Below, one piece after another: positions 34,118-42,436 of a stretch of 64,000 nucleotides of DNA (position 1 is the stretch's first letter; each line of letters begins with the position of its first letter). Source of the stretch: an uncultured Candidatus Saccharibacteria bacterium (GTDB lineage Bacteria > Patescibacteriota > Saccharimonadia > Saccharimonadales > Saccharimonadaceae); NCBI GenBank assembly GCA_947304155.1, contig CAMZAD010000001.1, positions 62,001 through 126,000 on the forward strand, given 5' to 3'. The notes under the pieces are model-generated. The model saw only the letters and a program-made list of their open reading frames with translations, did not search any database and had not been told where the DNA came from. The translations under genes were made by a program, and so were the position numbers.

Positions 34118-34223
34118 GATTGCCTTTAACTAGTAGCCTTAGGGTTGAATCCCCGTACCGATTCACGAGCTCCGAATCTTTAGATGAGGAGGAGTGAGTC
34201 GAGGCTACTAGTAAAGTGCAATC
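34118..34223. terminator. Compound terminator B: homologous head to element A, opposite orientation
   Basis: Stem 34118-34139 with 34202-34223: 21 bp, two single bulges, T6 runs on both flanks. The head (34140-34201) has GGG-TTGAAT-CCC, helix CGATTCAC/GTGAGTCG enclosing CTCC/GGAG. Blocks GGGTT, ATCCCC, TACCGATT and GAG match the minus strand of element A. Confidence 0.8.
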
Positions 34224-34238
34224 TTTTTTATTGGCTAA

Positions 34239-35549
34239 TTATTCATAGCGCAAAGCTTCAATTGGGTCTTTTCTTGCAGCTTTGAGTGCAGGGGCGGTAC
34301 CAGCAATGAATGAGATGAACATGATAAGAAGGATAACTGGAATGACGGTTGCTGGGCTGAATTGGACGAGCTCGAAGGTCGGGAAGCTTTCGAGAATCAT
34401 ACCTTCACCATGTAAGACGGCGTTAATAATTGTTCCGATAATCATTGAAACAACAGTACCGAAGATTGACCCCCAGAAGCCAAGTGCGATTGCTTCACAG
34501 CTAAAGCTAAAGAAGATTTTGAGTCTGCTCATACCGAGAGCCTTCATGAGGCCAATTTCCTTGGTACGTTCTTGGACTGACATGAGTAAGGTATTGATGA
34601 TACCAATTGAAGCGGCGACGAGGGCGATACCACCAAAGATATTAAGGACGGTGACCATGACGTCGAGGAAGCTCTTGATTGAACCTGCTTCGTCTTCAAC
34701 TGACATAGCAGTGAGGCCGAGCTCTTTGAGTTGTTCCTTAATCTCATCGATTTTGTCTGGGTCAACTTCGGCGACAGCTTGATAATATTCGCTAGCGCTA
34801 GAGGCTGGGAGACCTGCGACATTGATTTCGTGGATTTTATTCCAGAGAGTTAAGTTTGTGCGTGGGCCGGAAATAGCGAGGATACCAGGAGCTTGGACAC
34901 CAGTGACAGTCACGGTTAAGAGAGTTTGGCAATCCTTGCGGTTTTCTGAGGTGTAGCACTTAAGAGTGCTTGGAACGGCGATGGTGATTTTTTCGCCAAC
35001 TACGTCGTCGAGATTCTCATAGCCGAGAGCCTTGGCATAAGCATCGGTAAGGGCGATTTGGTATTCGCTAGAGTTGATTTCTGGAGCTTTGCCGGAAGCC
35101 ATATCGAGGTTAATGCCATCAACGATAAGGTTGAAAGTAGCGCGATAACGTTTGCTGGTTTTGGGACCGGTGACATAATCTACTGAAGCGTCTGCGAGTG
35201 GCTCAAGTGATTTGACACCATCAATTTTGCGGCCAGCTTCAATCTGTTCAGGTTTAATATAAAACGAGTTATTTCTAGAATCCTTGTCGTCGGTGTATTC
35301 TTGGACGTTGCTAGCGTTGAGCATCGACATCATGCTTTCCATAGCTTCAGTTTGGGTCATTTCAAGATAACCTTCGCCGCCGATTGAGCTGAGTTGCTTA
35401 TCTATGAAGTTGTTAACACCAGCACTAATAGCAGTATTCAAGATGATAGTGAAGCTACCAACGAAGATTGCAAGGATAGTCAAAGCGCTACGAACTTTGT
35501 TTCTAAGTAAGTTGGTGTTTGCGGTTTTAATGATATCTCTAGTTCTCAT
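34239..35549 (-). CDS. MacB/FtsX-type ABC transporter permease
   Basis: 436 residues. TM1 near residue 25-45, a ~220-residue extracellular MacB periplasmic-core-like domain, then three C-terminal helices (FtsX domain) with SVQERTKEIGLMKALGMSR between them. Typical MacB-like topology. These pairs act in mechanotransmission: lipoprotein, peptide or toxin export rather than classic transport. The ATG directly abuts the stop of the ATPase gene (TAAATG). Its 3' end faces ackA, with two compound terminators between. Confidence 0.92.
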   Translation of the reverse strand: MRTRDIIKTANTNLLRNKVRSALTILAIFVGSFTIILNTAISAGVNNFIDKQLSSIGGEGYLEMTQTEAMESMMSMLNASNVQEYTDDKDSRNNSFYIKPEQIEAGRKIDGVKSLEPLADASVDYVTGPKTSKRYRATFNLIVDGINLDMASGKAPEINSSEYQIALTDAYAKALGYENLDDVVGEKITIAVPSTLKCYTSENRKDCQTLLTVTVTGVQAPGILAISGPRTNLTLWNKIHEINVAGLPASSASEYYQAVAEVDPDKIDEIKEQLKELGLTAMSVEDEAGSIKSFLDVMVTVLNIFGGIALVAASIGIINTLLMSVQERTKEIGLMKALGMSRLKIFFSFSCEAIALGFWGSIFGTVVSMIIGTIINAVLHGEGMILESFPTFELVQFSPATVIPVILLIMFISFIAGTAPALKAARKDPIEALRYE

Positions 35550-36344
35550 TTATTTATCCTCCTTGTCGCCTTCTTTGATTGAAGCATTCCTGAGAGTACG
35601 GGCAGTGCTGGCGGTTTCTTTGACGAGCTCACCGTCGGAGATACGGATTTGACGGCCACAGAGTGCGGCGAGATCTTCATCGTGGGTGACGATAATAAGA
35701 GTGACGCCTTTTTCTTTATTTAGCCCAAAGAGAAGGTCGATAATCTTTTTGCCAGTGCCGGAATCGAGGTTGCCGGTTGGCTCATCAGCAAAGATAACTT
35801 TTGGGTTATTAACGATGGCACGAGCAATACAAACACGTTGTTTTTGACCACCGGAAAGATTATTGGCTTTGTTCTTTGCCTTGTTTTCAAGGTCAACGAT
35901 GTCGAGGGCTTCAAGTGCGCGTTTCTTGCGAGTTCTGCCTCTGACGCCACTAATCTTAAGTGGAAGAATGACGTTTTCAAGCACGCTGTCGTTGCTATTC
36001 ATGAAGAATTGCTGGAAGACGAAGCCGAAGTACTCATTGCGTAAGTGATTTAGCTTCTTTCCCTTTAGTTTTGATGCATCGGTACCAAGGATTCTAACTG
36101 AACCGCTAGTTGGTTTATCGAGTAATGCCATGAGGTGCATTAAGGTCGACTTACCAGAACCAGATTTACCAATAATAGCAACAGTTTCTCCTGGATAAAT
36201 GCTGAGATTAATATCGTTTAATGCTTTAAAAGCGGTGGATTTTTTGCCATAAGTTTTCGATAGGTTCTTAACTTCGATTACCGGTTTAACGTCGGTCTTC
36301 GCGGTTTTTGAACCATCAGAAATTGAACGTTTATTTTTTACCAT
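35550..36344 (-). CDS. ABC transporter ATP-binding protein (MacB/LolD type)
   Basis: 264 residues. Walker A GKSGSGKST, Q-loop VFQQFFM, signature LSGGQKQRVCIARAI, Walker B VIFADEPTGNLDSGT, switch His in VTHDED. The DEPTGNLD sequence is typical of the MacB/LolD/FtsE group. Partner of the permease immediately downstream. TATAAT (36351-36356) ends 6 nt before the ATG, a leaderless start. Confidence 0.95.
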   Translation of the reverse strand: MVKNKRSISDGSKTAKTDVKPVIEVKNLSKTYGKKSTAFKALNDINLSIYPGETVAIIGKSGSGKSTLMHLMALLDKPTSGSVRILGTDASKLKGKKLNHLRNEYFGFVFQQFFMNSNDSVLENVILPLKISGVRGRTRKKRALEALDIVDLENKAKNKANNLSGGQKQRVCIARAIVNNPKVIFADEPTGNLDSGTGKKIIDLLFGLNKEKGVTLIIVTHDEDLAALCGRQIRISDGELVKETASTARTLRNASIKEGDKEDK

Positions 36345-36368
36345 GTGATAATTATATCACGATAGGAA

Positions 36369-37571
36369 CTATTTCTTCAAAAGCTCAAGGGCTTTGTCGA
36401 GTTGTGGGTCAATGCTCTTGTTGATTTGCTCGTAAGTGCGTTCAACTTCAATGTCTGGCTTGATACCAACCTTGTTGATACTGGTGCCTTTTGGTGTGTA
36501 CCAGTGTGCAGTAGTGACTTTAAGAGTGTCTGAACCAATTGGAATCATTTGCTGGACGACACCTTTACCAAATGAGGTTTCGCCAACGATGGTAGCTTTG
36601 TTGTAATCTTTGAGAGCGCCGGCAACAATTTCTGAGGCAGAAGCAGTGCCGTTGTTAATCAAAATGACGGTCTTAGTATCTTTAAGAATTGCGGCGCCAC
36701 GAGGTGCGACAGTCGTGGAGTCGGTAATACCCTTAGATTTTTGAACTAAGACGGTTTCACCATCAATCCAGAGGCCAAGCATAGTGCTGGCTGCATCAAC
36801 GTAGCCGCCGCCGTTGCTTCTAAGGTCAATTACAACGCCTGTAATTCCCTTGTTTTTAGCTTCGGTAGCAAGTTTTTTGACGAGTGTGCCAGTGTCTTTT
36901 GCGAAGCGATAAACGCTGATGATTGCGGTTTTTCCATTATAAGTAATGTCAGCAGAAACGTTGTTTAGTTTTTCGCGGACAAGATTAAAATCAATTTTCT
37001 TATTGTCGCGAGCGACGGTAAGTTTAACTTTAGTGCCAGCTTCGCCAGTTAATTTTTGTGCAATAAAGTCGGCGTCTTTGTCCCAGACTTCAACGTCGTC
37101 AACAGCATAGATAATATCGCCGGCAAGAACACCAGCTTTTCTAGCAGGGTTGTCTGGCAAGGTGCGGAGGACACGAACGTAGCCATCGCGTTTTGCCATA
37201 GAAATACCGACGCCAGCAGTCTTCATATCGCCGCTAAGTGAGGCGTTGAAATCGCTGGTTTCTTCAGAGTTCATATAAACAGTATATTGGTCGCCAACGG
37301 CATCGACTAGGCCCTTTTTAGCGCCCTCAATTAGGTCTTCTTTTGAGAAATCGCCATCATAGTAGGTTTTAAGGACGCTGTAAACGCGGTTGACGCTAGA
37401 AAGGTCAATTGAATCAGATGAACCGTTACCAAAGCCAAGGTATGGGCCGAATTGGCTAGCGACGCTTTCCCAGTTCAGGCCAATGAAGAATCCGACAAAA
37501 AGAGTAATAATTGTACAAACAACGGTAGTTCCGAGTGTTACGGTAGTAATTTTCTTATTCTGAGTGCTCAT
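36369..37571 (-). CDS. ctpA: Carboxy-terminal processing protease (S41 family)
   Basis: 400 residues. Membrane anchor (~12-35), N-terminal helices, PDZ domain (~115-195: GVGISMAKRDGYVRV), and S41 catalytic core with DLRSNGGGYVDAA, the nucleophile in NNGTASASEIVAGAL (Ser) and the Lys in GKGVVQ. It acts outside the membrane on envelope proteins; in other bacteria it controls peptidoglycan hydrolases, and here a CHAP hydrolase gene is adjacent. TAAAAT (37578-37583) ends 6 nt before the ATG. Confidence 0.95.
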   Translation of the reverse strand: MSTQNKKITTVTLGTTVVCTIITLFVGFFIGLNWESVASQFGPYLGFGNGSSDSIDLSSVNRVYSVLKTYYDGDFSKEDLIEGAKKGLVDAVGDQYTVYMNSEETSDFNASLSGDMKTAGVGISMAKRDGYVRVLRTLPDNPARKAGVLAGDIIYAVDDVEVWDKDADFIAQKLTGEAGTKVKLTVARDNKKIDFNLVREKLNNVSADITYNGKTAIISVYRFAKDTGTLVKKLATEAKNKGITGVVIDLRSNGGGYVDAASTMLGLWIDGETVLVQKSKGITDSTTVAPRGAAILKDTKTVILINNGTASASEIVAGALKDYNKATIVGETSFGKGVVQQMIPIGSDTLKVTTAHWYTPKGTSINKVGIKPDIEVERTYEQINKSIDPQLDKALELLKK

Positions 37572-37600
37572 TCTTATATTTTAGCACTTCCTGAGCAAGT

Positions 37601-38731
37601 TTAGAAGTGGATGAACCAAAGTCCAGAAGTTGAGACGCCGATGCGATAACCGAAGTCACCTGGTTTACCGGAAGCTGATGAATAGGCGTTGTTATATTCT
37701 GAGACGTTGATGGTGCCGTTTCTGTTGATTGATTCAACCCACATGGCGTGACCATAGGCACCGCCAGTTGAGATTGCAACTGAGCCAGCTTCAGGATTGT
37801 GGTCTACGCGGAAACCAAGGCGTCTTGCAGAATTTGGCCAGTTTTTTGCGTCACCCCAAGCTGAGATACGGTAGCCATAGCGTTCGTAGACTTTCCAGCC
37901 AGTGTATGAGACACATTGGCAGACGTAACCACCGTAGAAACCATATTGAAGGTTGTCACGTGGACAGGCATTGCGTTTTGGATAGGTATTTGAGCCGTCG
38001 CCAACTACACCACTGCTATTGAGGCGGCGAATTTCTTCGGCGATTTCATTCTCTTTAACTTTACGGGCAGCGGCAGCAGCAGATGAATATGCTTTTGCGT
38101 TTGATTTGTACTGTCTGACTAATTCTTCTTCGCGACGCTTGGTTTCTTCAATTGCTTTTTGTTGAAGTTCTTCGTCGGCAATGATGCGGTCAATTTCTTT
38201 TTTCTGTTTTTCGAGGTCTTCCTTTAAGGCTTTAATAGTTTGAACTGAAATACTGATTTGAGTCTTTGCAGTTTCAACGCGTGATTGTTTTTCAGCAAAG
38301 TCAGAAAGCGAGCTACTGCTTGCAAGAATCATAATTGCGTCAGTTTCGCCTTCAAAGTGAACGTCGGCAAGCATTTTAGCGAGAGCGGTGCGTTGGAGAT
38401 CAAGTTTTGCGGTATTAAATTCAATTTCAGCTTTAAGGTCAGCAGCTTTGGCACGGTTTGCAATAATGCGTGCTTCGTATAATTTAATCTCTTGTTTCAA
38501 GCGTTCGATTTCACCGTTTAAGGTATTAGCTGCAGCGGCAGCGTTATTGGCTTTTTCGGTAGCTTCCTTTTCGGCAGCTTCAGCCTCTTTACAACGATCG
38601 GTTACGCAATATGAGGTTGCACTAGTGCTTTCGGTAGTTGTGAAAAGATGTGAGCCACTAAAAATTAAGGTAAATGCAAGAATAAAGAGTAGAAGTGAAC
38701 GTTTTTTTGAGTTTGATTTTTTAGTTTTCAT
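37601..38731 (-). CDS. PcsB-like secreted peptidoglycan hydrolase (coiled coil + CHAP)
   Basis: 376 residues. Signal peptide (1-35), a long coiled coil (~45-240) and a C-terminal CHAP domain with catalytic Cys in GGYVCQCVSYTGW and His in AYGHAMWVE. The coil-CHAP layout matches PcsB/RipC-type hydrolases that are held inactive and activated by FtsEX. The ftsE-ftsX operon lies immediately upstream, which supports that pairing. TAGGAGT precedes the ATG. Confidence 0.9.
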   Translation of the reverse strand: MKTKKSNSKKRSLLLFILAFTLIFSGSHLFTTTESTSATSYCVTDRCKEAEAAEKEATEKANNAAAAANTLNGEIERLKQEIKLYEARIIANRAKAADLKAEIEFNTAKLDLQRTALAKMLADVHFEGETDAIMILASSSSLSDFAEKQSRVETAKTQISISVQTIKALKEDLEKQKKEIDRIIADEELQQKAIEETKRREEELVRQYKSNAKAYSSAAAAARKVKENEIAEEIRRLNSSGVVGDGSNTYPKRNACPRDNLQYGFYGGYVCQCVSYTGWKVYERYGYRISAWGDAKNWPNSARRLGFRVDHNPEAGSVAISTGGAYGHAMWVESINRNGTINVSEYNNAYSSASGKPGDFGYRIGVSTSGLWFIHF

Positions 38732-38784
38732 CTGGAAAATACTCCTACCATAAGATTAGCATAAGCGGAGTGAGAAATCAAGTT

Positions 38785-39810
38785 TTAGACGCGTTTTAAA
38801 TATTTATGAACGGCGAGACGTGAAGAAATGAGCGTGACAACCATGCCGGTGCCGACGAGTGCGAGGAATACGAGAACGATATTGAGTGGTTCAGCGAGGA
38901 AGGTGTCAATGCTTCCGACGGCAATATCATAGCTTTTTAGTTGTGGCTCGGCGAGATTGAAAATGAGGATGCCAAGGCCGCCAGCAAAGAGGCCAGCGAG
39001 AATACCCGATGCCATTGCTTCAACTAGGAATGGGCCGCGGATAAAGAAATTGTCTGCGCCAACAAGTTTTTCCATGTAGATTTCTTCGGCGCGTGAGTAG
39101 ATTGCCATACGAATAGTGTTGAAAATAACGAGGATTGAGATAACTAGGAAGAGACCACAAAGTGCAATGCCGCCTTTAGTAGCGATGTTAGCCCAGCTAG
39201 TAATCGTGCTAATTGCAAGGTCGTTTGAGTTATATGTTGGTTCCCTTTCGGTATCGAGGTTAGCAACGAAGAGCTCATCTTCTGCAACGATTTTCTTGAT
39301 GCTAGAAAGTTCTTCGGCGTGATGAACCTTAATGCGCATAGTAGCTTGAAGCTGTTTTAAGAAGGTCTCTTTCATGAGGCCATCTTCATCGTCTTCAAGA
39401 GCAATAAGAAGAGCTTTATTGTCTGAGCTTTTTGCCTCTTCAAGGAATTTTTCGTATTCTTCTTCGCTAGTCGAATATGAAAGCTGTTTGACGTTACTAT
39501 CGGCCAACATTGTAACGGACATCTTTGACAAAACGTCAGCTGAAGTGCCTGGCTTAAAGAAAATTGTGATGTCAATTTTGTCTCGCATCACTTCGGCAGT
39601 ATTGGAAAGAACTAGGCTGGCGATGATGGTTGCGAAAAGCAAAACGAGCGTCAAAGTTGTGACGATGGTTGCGGTAATTGAAAGCCAGATATTACGGAAG
39701 AAACCGATGAAACCATAGCGGAAAATACGGCGAAGAGAGCGGAAGAAGTGTCTGCCGCTAGACTTTTGAATGGATTTTAGGCGTGATTTTGATTCGTCTT
39801 TTTGTTTCAT
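38785..39810 (-). CDS. ftsX: Cell division protein FtsX
   Basis: 341 residues. Basic cytoplasmic N-terminus, TM1 (~38-65), extracellular loop (~70-215) that would contact the hydrolase, then three helices of the FtsX domain with the MRMAIYSRAEEIYMEKLVGA-type coupling region between. Its ATG overlaps the ftsE stop (CAATGA). It relays ATP-driven movement from FtsE to septal peptidoglycan hydrolases. Confidence 0.94.
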   Translation of the reverse strand: MKQKDESKSRLKSIQKSSGRHFFRSLRRIFRYGFIGFFRNIWLSITATIVTTLTLVLLFATIIASLVLSNTAEVMRDKIDITIFFKPGTSADVLSKMSVTMLADSNVKQLSYSTSEEEYEKFLEEAKSSDNKALLIALEDDEDGLMKETFLKQLQATMRIKVHHAEELSSIKKIVAEDELFVANLDTEREPTYNSNDLAISTITSWANIATKGGIALCGLFLVISILVIFNTIRMAIYSRAEEIYMEKLVGADNFFIRGPFLVEAMASGILAGLFAGGLGILIFNLAEPQLKSYDIAVGSIDTFLAEPLNIVLVFLALVGTGMVVTLISSRLAVHKYLKRV

Positions 39811-40604
39811 TGTATTTTCCTCTTAGAAGTTTTTGCTGGTTTCTTTTCTTCTTTGATGAGGTATGAATTCGGGTGTAAGTGACCAGGTTGTGGTAAAGAA
39901 ATACCATCGTTGTCACCATCAAGACGATAGATGCCATGGCTCTTTTGGTCGCTAATAATCTTACCGTCACGGAGCGTAATCACACGCTTTTTGAGGTGGT
40001 TTACAGCTTCGGCGTCATGGGTTGTGACAAGAACGGTTGTGCCATAGTCATTGATTTTCTGAAGCAAATCAAGAATTTCATGGCCGGTCTGGACGTCAAG
40101 GTTACCAGTAGGCTCATCGGCGATGAGAATTTTTGGCTGGCGGGCAACGGCACGAGCGATTGAAACACGTTGGCGTTCACCACCGGAAATATTTGCTGGG
40201 AATTTATAAGCTTTGTCAGAAAGTTCAACGAGTTCAAGCACCTTTGGTACGGTGCGTTCGATTTCGCGATTGCTCATACCAGCAATTTCAAGTGCAAAAG
40301 CAACGTTTTCGTAAACAGTGCGGGTTGGAAGAAGCTTGAAATCCTGGAAGACGGTGCCGATGCGGCGGCGATAATGTGGGATATGACGTTTTTTAACGTA
40401 ATCAAGGTCAATACCACCAATAATAATCTTGCCAGAATCAGGAGTTTCCTCCTTTGTAATCATTTTAATAAGAGTGGACTTGCCAGCGCCAGATTTACCG
40501 ATGAGAAAAACAAATTCGTTTGCTTCAATATGAAGTGAAACGTTATCAAGAGCTGGTCTTTTATCACCAGGATAATCTTTGGTCACATGATCAAACAATA
40601 TCAT
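39807..40604 (-). CDS. ftsE: Cell division ATP-binding protein FtsE
   Basis: 265 residues. Walker A GKSGAGKST, Q-loop VFQDFKLLP (typical FtsE), signature ISGGERQRVSIARAV, Walker B ILIADEPTGNLD, His switch TTHDAE. A C-terminal extension of ~40 residues beyond the usual FtsE is Pro/Lys-rich. TATTAT (40611-40616) ends 6 nt before the ATG. Overlaps ftsX. Confidence 0.95.
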   Translation of the reverse strand: MILFDHVTKDYPGDKRPALDNVSLHIEANEFVFLIGKSGAGKSTLIKMITKEETPDSGKIIIGGIDLDYVKKRHIPHYRRRIGTVFQDFKLLPTRTVYENVAFALEIAGMSNREIERTVPKVLELVELSDKAYKFPANISGGERQRVSIARAVARQPKILIADEPTGNLDVQTGHEILDLLQKINDYGTTVLVTTHDAEAVNHLKKRVITLRDGKIISDQKSHGIYRLDGDNDGISLPQPGHLHPNSYLIKEEKKPAKTSKRKIQ

Positions 40605-40641
40605 ATGATAATAATAACATAAGCACGATCAAAAATCAAAA

Positions 40642-41724
40642 CTATTCGCCAATGGAATTTTCAAGAAATGCGTCGATAAAACCTTGAATTTTGCCATCAA
40701 GAACAGCGTCGGCATCGGTTTCTTCATATTTGGTGCGAGTGTCTTTGACGAGCTTATATGGCTGGAGTACGTAGTTTCTAATTTGCTGGCCCCACTTTGC
40801 AGATTCGCCGGCACGGAGTTCGCCTAAGGTCTCGGCTTGTTGTTCGATTTTCATTTGGGCGAGTTTTGCTTTTAAGATTTCCATAGCAGTGTCTTTGTTG
40901 GCGTGTTGACTGCGCTCGTTTTGAATTGCCACAACAATGCCAGTTGGAAGGTGGGTGATACGGACGGCAGAGTCGGTAGTGTTGACGCCCTGGCCACCAT
41001 GACCTGAAGCGTGGTAAACATCAATTCTGAGGTCTTTTTCATCAATCTCAATATCGTTGTCGCCGTCCATGACTGGCAAAACTTCAACGAGCGAGAAAGA
41101 AGTTTGGCGTAAATTATCGGCGTTGAATGGACTGAGGCGAACGAGGCGATGGACGCCATGTTCTGATTTAAGGTTGCCGTAGGCGTTAGTGCCATTAATT
41201 TCGTAAACGGCGGTTTTGATTCCGGCCTCTTCGCCTGCTTGGCGCTCAATTAGTTTAGCTTCAAAATCATTTCTTTCGAAAAAGCGGAGATACATGCGTT
41301 CAAGAATTCCAGCCCAGTCCATAGCTTCGGTGCCACCGACTCCAGCGGTGATGCGAAGGATAACATTTTTACTATCAAACTCACCAGTGAAGCGGAGTGC
41401 GCGTTTTAATTCATCAAAGTTTTCATACATCGCATCAAGTTGTGCATTAATTTCCTCTTCAAGATCGGCATCTTCAAAACCTAAGAGGTCATTTAAGTCG
41501 TCAACTTGAGTTCTTAGCATTTGCCAAGGATGAACTTCGTTTGAAAGATGTGAAAGCTTTTGGTTTTTATCTTTGGCGGCTTCTGGGTCTTTCCAGAGTT
41601 CAGGATTTGCTACTTCCCTTTCAAGATTCTCAACTTCTGCAATTTTTTCGTCAATTTTCAGTTTTGCCCAGGCGTCAAAAAGGGCGTTTTTTAGACTCTC
41701 CAGTCGTTTTTTGATTTCGTTCAT
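40642..41724 (-). CDS. prfB: Peptide chain release factor 2
   Basis: 360 residues. Stop-codon recognition tripeptide SPF (in VRLSPFNADN), the GGQ loop in [17 protein letters not shown], and the RF2 coiled N-domain. The reading frame is continuous; the programmed +1 frameshift site common near codon 25 in other bacteria is absent. RF2 presence shows UGA is a stop codon. TATAAT lies 9 nt before the ATG. Confidence 0.96.
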   Translation of the reverse strand: MNEIKKRLESLKNALFDAWAKLKIDEKIAEVENLEREVANPELWKDPEAAKDKNQKLSHLSNEVHPWQMLRTQVDDLNDLLGFEDADLEEEINAQLDAMYENFDELKRALRFTGEFDSKNVILRITAGVGGTEAMDWAGILERMYLRFFERNDFEAKLIERQAGEEAGIKTAVYEINGTNAYGNLKSEHGVHRLVRLSPFNADNLRQTSFSLVEVLPVMDGDNDIEIDEKDLRIDVYHASGHGGQGVNTTDSAVRITHLPTGIVVAIQNERSQHANKDTAMEILKAKLAQMKIEQQAETLGELRAGESAKWGQQIRNYVLQPYKLVKDTRTKYEETDADAVLDGKIQGFIDAFLENSIGE

Positions 41725-41734
41725 AACTTTTTGA

Positions 41735-42325
41735 TTATATCACATAAAGATAGACTAGGGTGGCTATCACGGCTAAGATTGTGAAAGTGAGAATGCTGCG
41801 GATTTTGAATTTATTGTGTTTGCTGACGGCGATATAAAGGATGACGCCGCCGGCGATTTTGACGAGGATTTCTGGGGTGAGTTGGAAGTGATTGAGTGAG
41901 GTAATAACTTTATCAAGGCCATCACCAGTGAAAATGGCTGGTACGAGGCTGGAACCGGTGTATTTAATCCATTTGGTACCAGCTTTTGCATAGTAGGCAG
42001 CCGCGCCAGTAACTGCGCCGGCAATGAGGCCGATAATCAAGAAGTGTGCGAATTTTTCTGGGAAGGTGAAGGCGCCGTTGTTTTTGACGACTTCAGACAA
42101 GAGATACGTGAAACAACAAACGAGGAGGAAGAAGATTGAGATAATAATTGATTCTTTGAGTTTGTAACGATATGGGAGTCTGAAGCTGATTAAGAAAGCT
42201 GGGAGAAGCCAGACGATTTTAGTCGCGACGATGAATTGATAGTTTGACGGAAGGAAGCGCTCGGCGATATGGGTGGCGACGCCAACAAGGATGCCGATTG
42301 CGATTGCCATGAAAAACTTTCTCAT
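41735..42325 (-). CDS. Multi-pass membrane protein of unknown function
   Basis: 196 residues with about six hydrophobic helices and short basic loops; no signature motif. The order (N-terminal helix, FLPS turn, PYRYKLKE loop) gives no family. TAAAAT (42332-42337) ends 6 nt before the ATG. It ends 11 nt before prfB begins on the same strand, so they may be co-transcribed, though prfB has its own -10. Confidence 0.7.
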   Translation of the reverse strand: MRKFFMAIAIGILVGVATHIAERFLPSNYQFIVATKIVWLLPAFLISFRLPYRYKLKESIIISIFFLLVCCFTYLLSEVVKNNGAFTFPEKFAHFLIIGLIAGAVTGAAAYYAKAGTKWIKYTGSSLVPAIFTGDGLDKVITSLNHFQLTPEILVKIAGGVILYIAVSKHNKFKIRSILTFTILAVIATLVYLYVI

Positions 42326-42436
42326 AACCTTATTTTAGCATAAAAATTTTAGGTTATTCTTTGCTAAAAAGGTCGTGGTTAGGCATGTTATAATTAGTTA
42401 GAGATAGTTTAGTGATAAATACGCGGAAAGGACAAA

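Noticed and set aside
33977-34223. Elements A/B as integron attC sites or a CRISPR-like repeat pair
   Set aside because: No GTTRRRY/RYYYAAC core pair in the right place, no integrase, and only two copies with no spacer-repeat periodicity.
40642-41724. Programmed +1 frameshift in prfB
   Set aside because: The frame is continuous from the ATG and no in-frame stop or CTTTGA-type slip site is present near codon 25.
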